Of a stretch of DNA of 64,000 nucleotides, positions 62,825 to 64,000 are shown piece by piece. The notes under the pieces are model-generated. The model was not told the origin of the DNA. It saw only the letters and a list, made by a program, of their open reading frames with translations, and ran no database searches. Positions within the stretch are counted from its first letter, which is position 1, and the number at the start of each line of letters is the position of its first letter. The DNA is from Advenella sp. FME57. GTDB taxonomy: Bacteria > Pseudomonadota > Gammaproteobacteria > Burkholderiales > Burkholderiaceae_B. The position numbers and the translations under genes were made by a program. The stretch is from assembly GCF_014897675.1 (NCBI RefSeq), contig NZ_JABUXU010000003.1:223658-287657 (forward strand). The letters run 5' to 3'.

Positions 62825-64000
62825 CCCGGGGCAGGGTCACCGTCACCAGCAGGCCGCCGCTGTCGCTGCTGTCCAGTGTCAGCCTGCCGTTATGCGCACT
62901 GACGATGGTTTCTGCCAGGGATAGCCCCAGACCGACGCTTCCGGTCATGGTCCGGGCTGAATCCAGACGCGAAAACGCGCGTAGCGCTTCCGAGCGGCGT
63001 TCTGCCGGAATCCCGTCGCCATGATCGGCGACCGAAAGCATCGCCTGCTCGTCGGTCAGCGTCAGATAGACATCTACCGGCGGACGGCCATGCTTGAGCG
63101 CGTTGCTGATCAGATTGTCCAGAACGCGGCCCAAAGATAAGGTATCGGCACTGACATAGGCTGTCTTGGCAGGCAGTGGACGCAGATGCACGGGGCTGCC
63201 AGCATCGTTCCAGGAAGCGACGCGCTCCTCAACCCAATCGCAGATATTGACGGGCTGGAACTTATAGGTGGCCAGGTCCGATCCCCGCACATAGCTGATG
63301 AACTGATCAATCATGTCCTGCATTTCATGCACGTCGTTGCGCATGCCGTCCTTGAACGTCATGTCATCAGTCAGCTCTACGCGCAGTCGCATGCGCGCCA
63401 GCGGGCTTTTCAGATCATGGGGCAGCCCGGCCAGCAGGGTTTGCTGTACGGCCTTGGACTCTTCCAGCGCGTCCAGCATGGCGTTGAAGCGTTCGCCGAG
63501 CTGACGGGTTTCGGTCGGACCGGCCGGGGTGACGCGTTCCGGCCGTCCTTGCGCCAGTTTGTCTGCGGCCAGGGTGAGACGGGTCAGCGGCCGGGTGATA
63601 TGCCAGGCGAATCCGGCGGCCAGAATCAATAGCAGGCCGGTCAGGCTCAGCCAGGCGATGGTAATCGCATGCATGTTTGGCGGCTGGATACGGTCCAGCG
63701 GAATAACCAGCCATTCGCGGATGAATTGCGTACCGTCATCGTCCGATTGCAGCGAGATGAACATGCGCGGTGTCGGACCGCGTGTCAGGCCGACACGTGT
63801 GCCGTCGTCCAGCTCCATATTGAGCCGTTTGACGATTTTCAGGATGTCGCTGCTGGGCTGCTGGGCAAGGCGCGATGGCCCTGGGGTCGGCTTCTGGGCA
63901 GCCTGGCGACGGGCGCGCTCCACTTCACGGGCGGCCTCTGGCACAGGGGGGGGGGTGGTGCGATGGGATTGTCGAGTGTGCCACCGCGGCGTCGCCGATT
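62805..64000 (-). CDS. EnvZ/RisS-like sensor histidine kinase, N-terminus outside window
   Basis: The frame runs from 62805 leftwards-read into the right edge, so the N-terminal membrane segment is missing. A periplasmic-type region with Pro/Arg-rich sequence is followed by a membrane segment (AITIAWLSLTGLLLILAAGFAW), a HAMP region, the H-box LLAGLPHDLKSPLARMRLR, and N/G boxes (NLISNALKHG, GLGLSLAETI). It autophosphorylates on His and signals to an OmpR-type partner outside the window. A GTG at 63944 is in frame but the frame stays open beyond it. It contains a ten-base homopolymer. Confidence 0.88.
   Translation of the reverse strand, partial: SATPRWHTRQSHRTTPPPVPEAAREVERARRQAAQKPTPGPSRLAQQPSSDILKIVKRLNMELDDGTRVGLTRGPTPRMFISLQSDDDGTQFIREWLVIPLDRIQPPNMHAITIAWLSLTGLLLILAAGFAWHITRPLTRLTLAADKLAQGRPERVTPAGPTETRQLGERFNAMLDALEESKAVQQTLLAGLPHDLKSPLARMRLRVELTDDMTFKDGMRNDVHEMQDMIDQFISYVRGSDLATYKFQPVNICDWVEERVASWNDAGSPVHLRPLPAKTAYVSADTLSLGRVLDNLISNALKHGRPPVDVYLTLTDEQAMLSVADHGDGIPAERRSEALRAFSRLDSARTMTGSVGLGLSLAETIVSAHNGRLTLDSSDSGGLLVTVTLPRVNPPAS
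63946..63955 (-). repeat. Ten-base G/C homopolymer inside the kinase gene
   Basis: Ten consecutive G on the plus strand (C10 in the coding strand), encoding part of a proline run at the start of the visible region. Runs of this length slip readily during replication. Confidence 0.9.

Overview
The window reads as chromosomal DNA from a betaproteobacterium of the order Burkholderiales, most likely family Alcaligenaceae (an Advenella-, Achromobacter- or Bordetella-like organism). This is inferred from gene content: an aerobic benzoyl-CoA (box) pathway, Bug-type (TctC) binding proteins, a very large double UvrA, and an EnvZ/RisS-like sensor kinase. No rRNA, tRNA, CRISPR array, transposase or prophage was recognised.

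Layout. 1-13.5 kb: aerobic benzoate catabolism. A leftward operon carries a DUF4863 gene, benzoate-CoA ligase, a LivHMGF-type ABC transporter and two binding proteins (the last runs off the left edge). The rightward side has the BoxR-type repressor and then boxC-boxB-boxA, closed by a strong terminator. TGCA-N6-TGCA sites sit at both control regions. 13.6-18 kb: a polar amino-acid ABC transporter and a 2-oxoglutarate/Fe(II) oxygenase. 18.2-26 kb: a GntR regulator, a three-part biotin-dependent acyl-CoA carboxylase, a CaiB-type CoA-transferase and two tandemly duplicated TctC binding proteins; the substrate is unknown. 26-33 kb: aspartate dehydrogenase, then a loosely packed stretch of small, stress-type and unrecognised genes. 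33-37 kb: a hydrolase, a MaoC protein and glutaryl-CoA dehydrogenase with a divergent LysR regulator.

37.1-38.4 kb holds the most interesting structure. A repeat unit of about 270 bp occurs twice, on either side of a DUF4180 gene. Each copy encodes the same 25-residue hydrophobic peptide behind a perfect Shine-Dalgarno sequence. The only coding differences between copies are four synonymous changes. Each copy also has an opposite-strand promoter (TTGACA-N17-TAAATT) and an opposite-strand terminator with a cUUCGg loop, so an RNA of about 160 nt antisense to the peptide mRNA is predicted. This is the architecture of a type I toxin-antitoxin locus in tandem copies, and I do not recognise the peptide.

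38.4-64 kb: mostly housekeeping genes: purU, an L-2-hydroxyglutarate-oxidase-like flavoprotein, a flavin reductase, pdxH, a ChaC-like cyclotransferase, tcdA, a DUF2239 gene, an 1898-residue double UvrA with a LexA box, pdxA, an unrecognised 42-residue basic protein, a glycosyltransferase, ettA, a glycine-zipper lipoprotein, glnS-minC-minD-minE, a divergent cytochrome-bd-like pair that lacks most haem and quinol residues, and a sensor kinase with a ten-base homopolymer, cut by the right edge.
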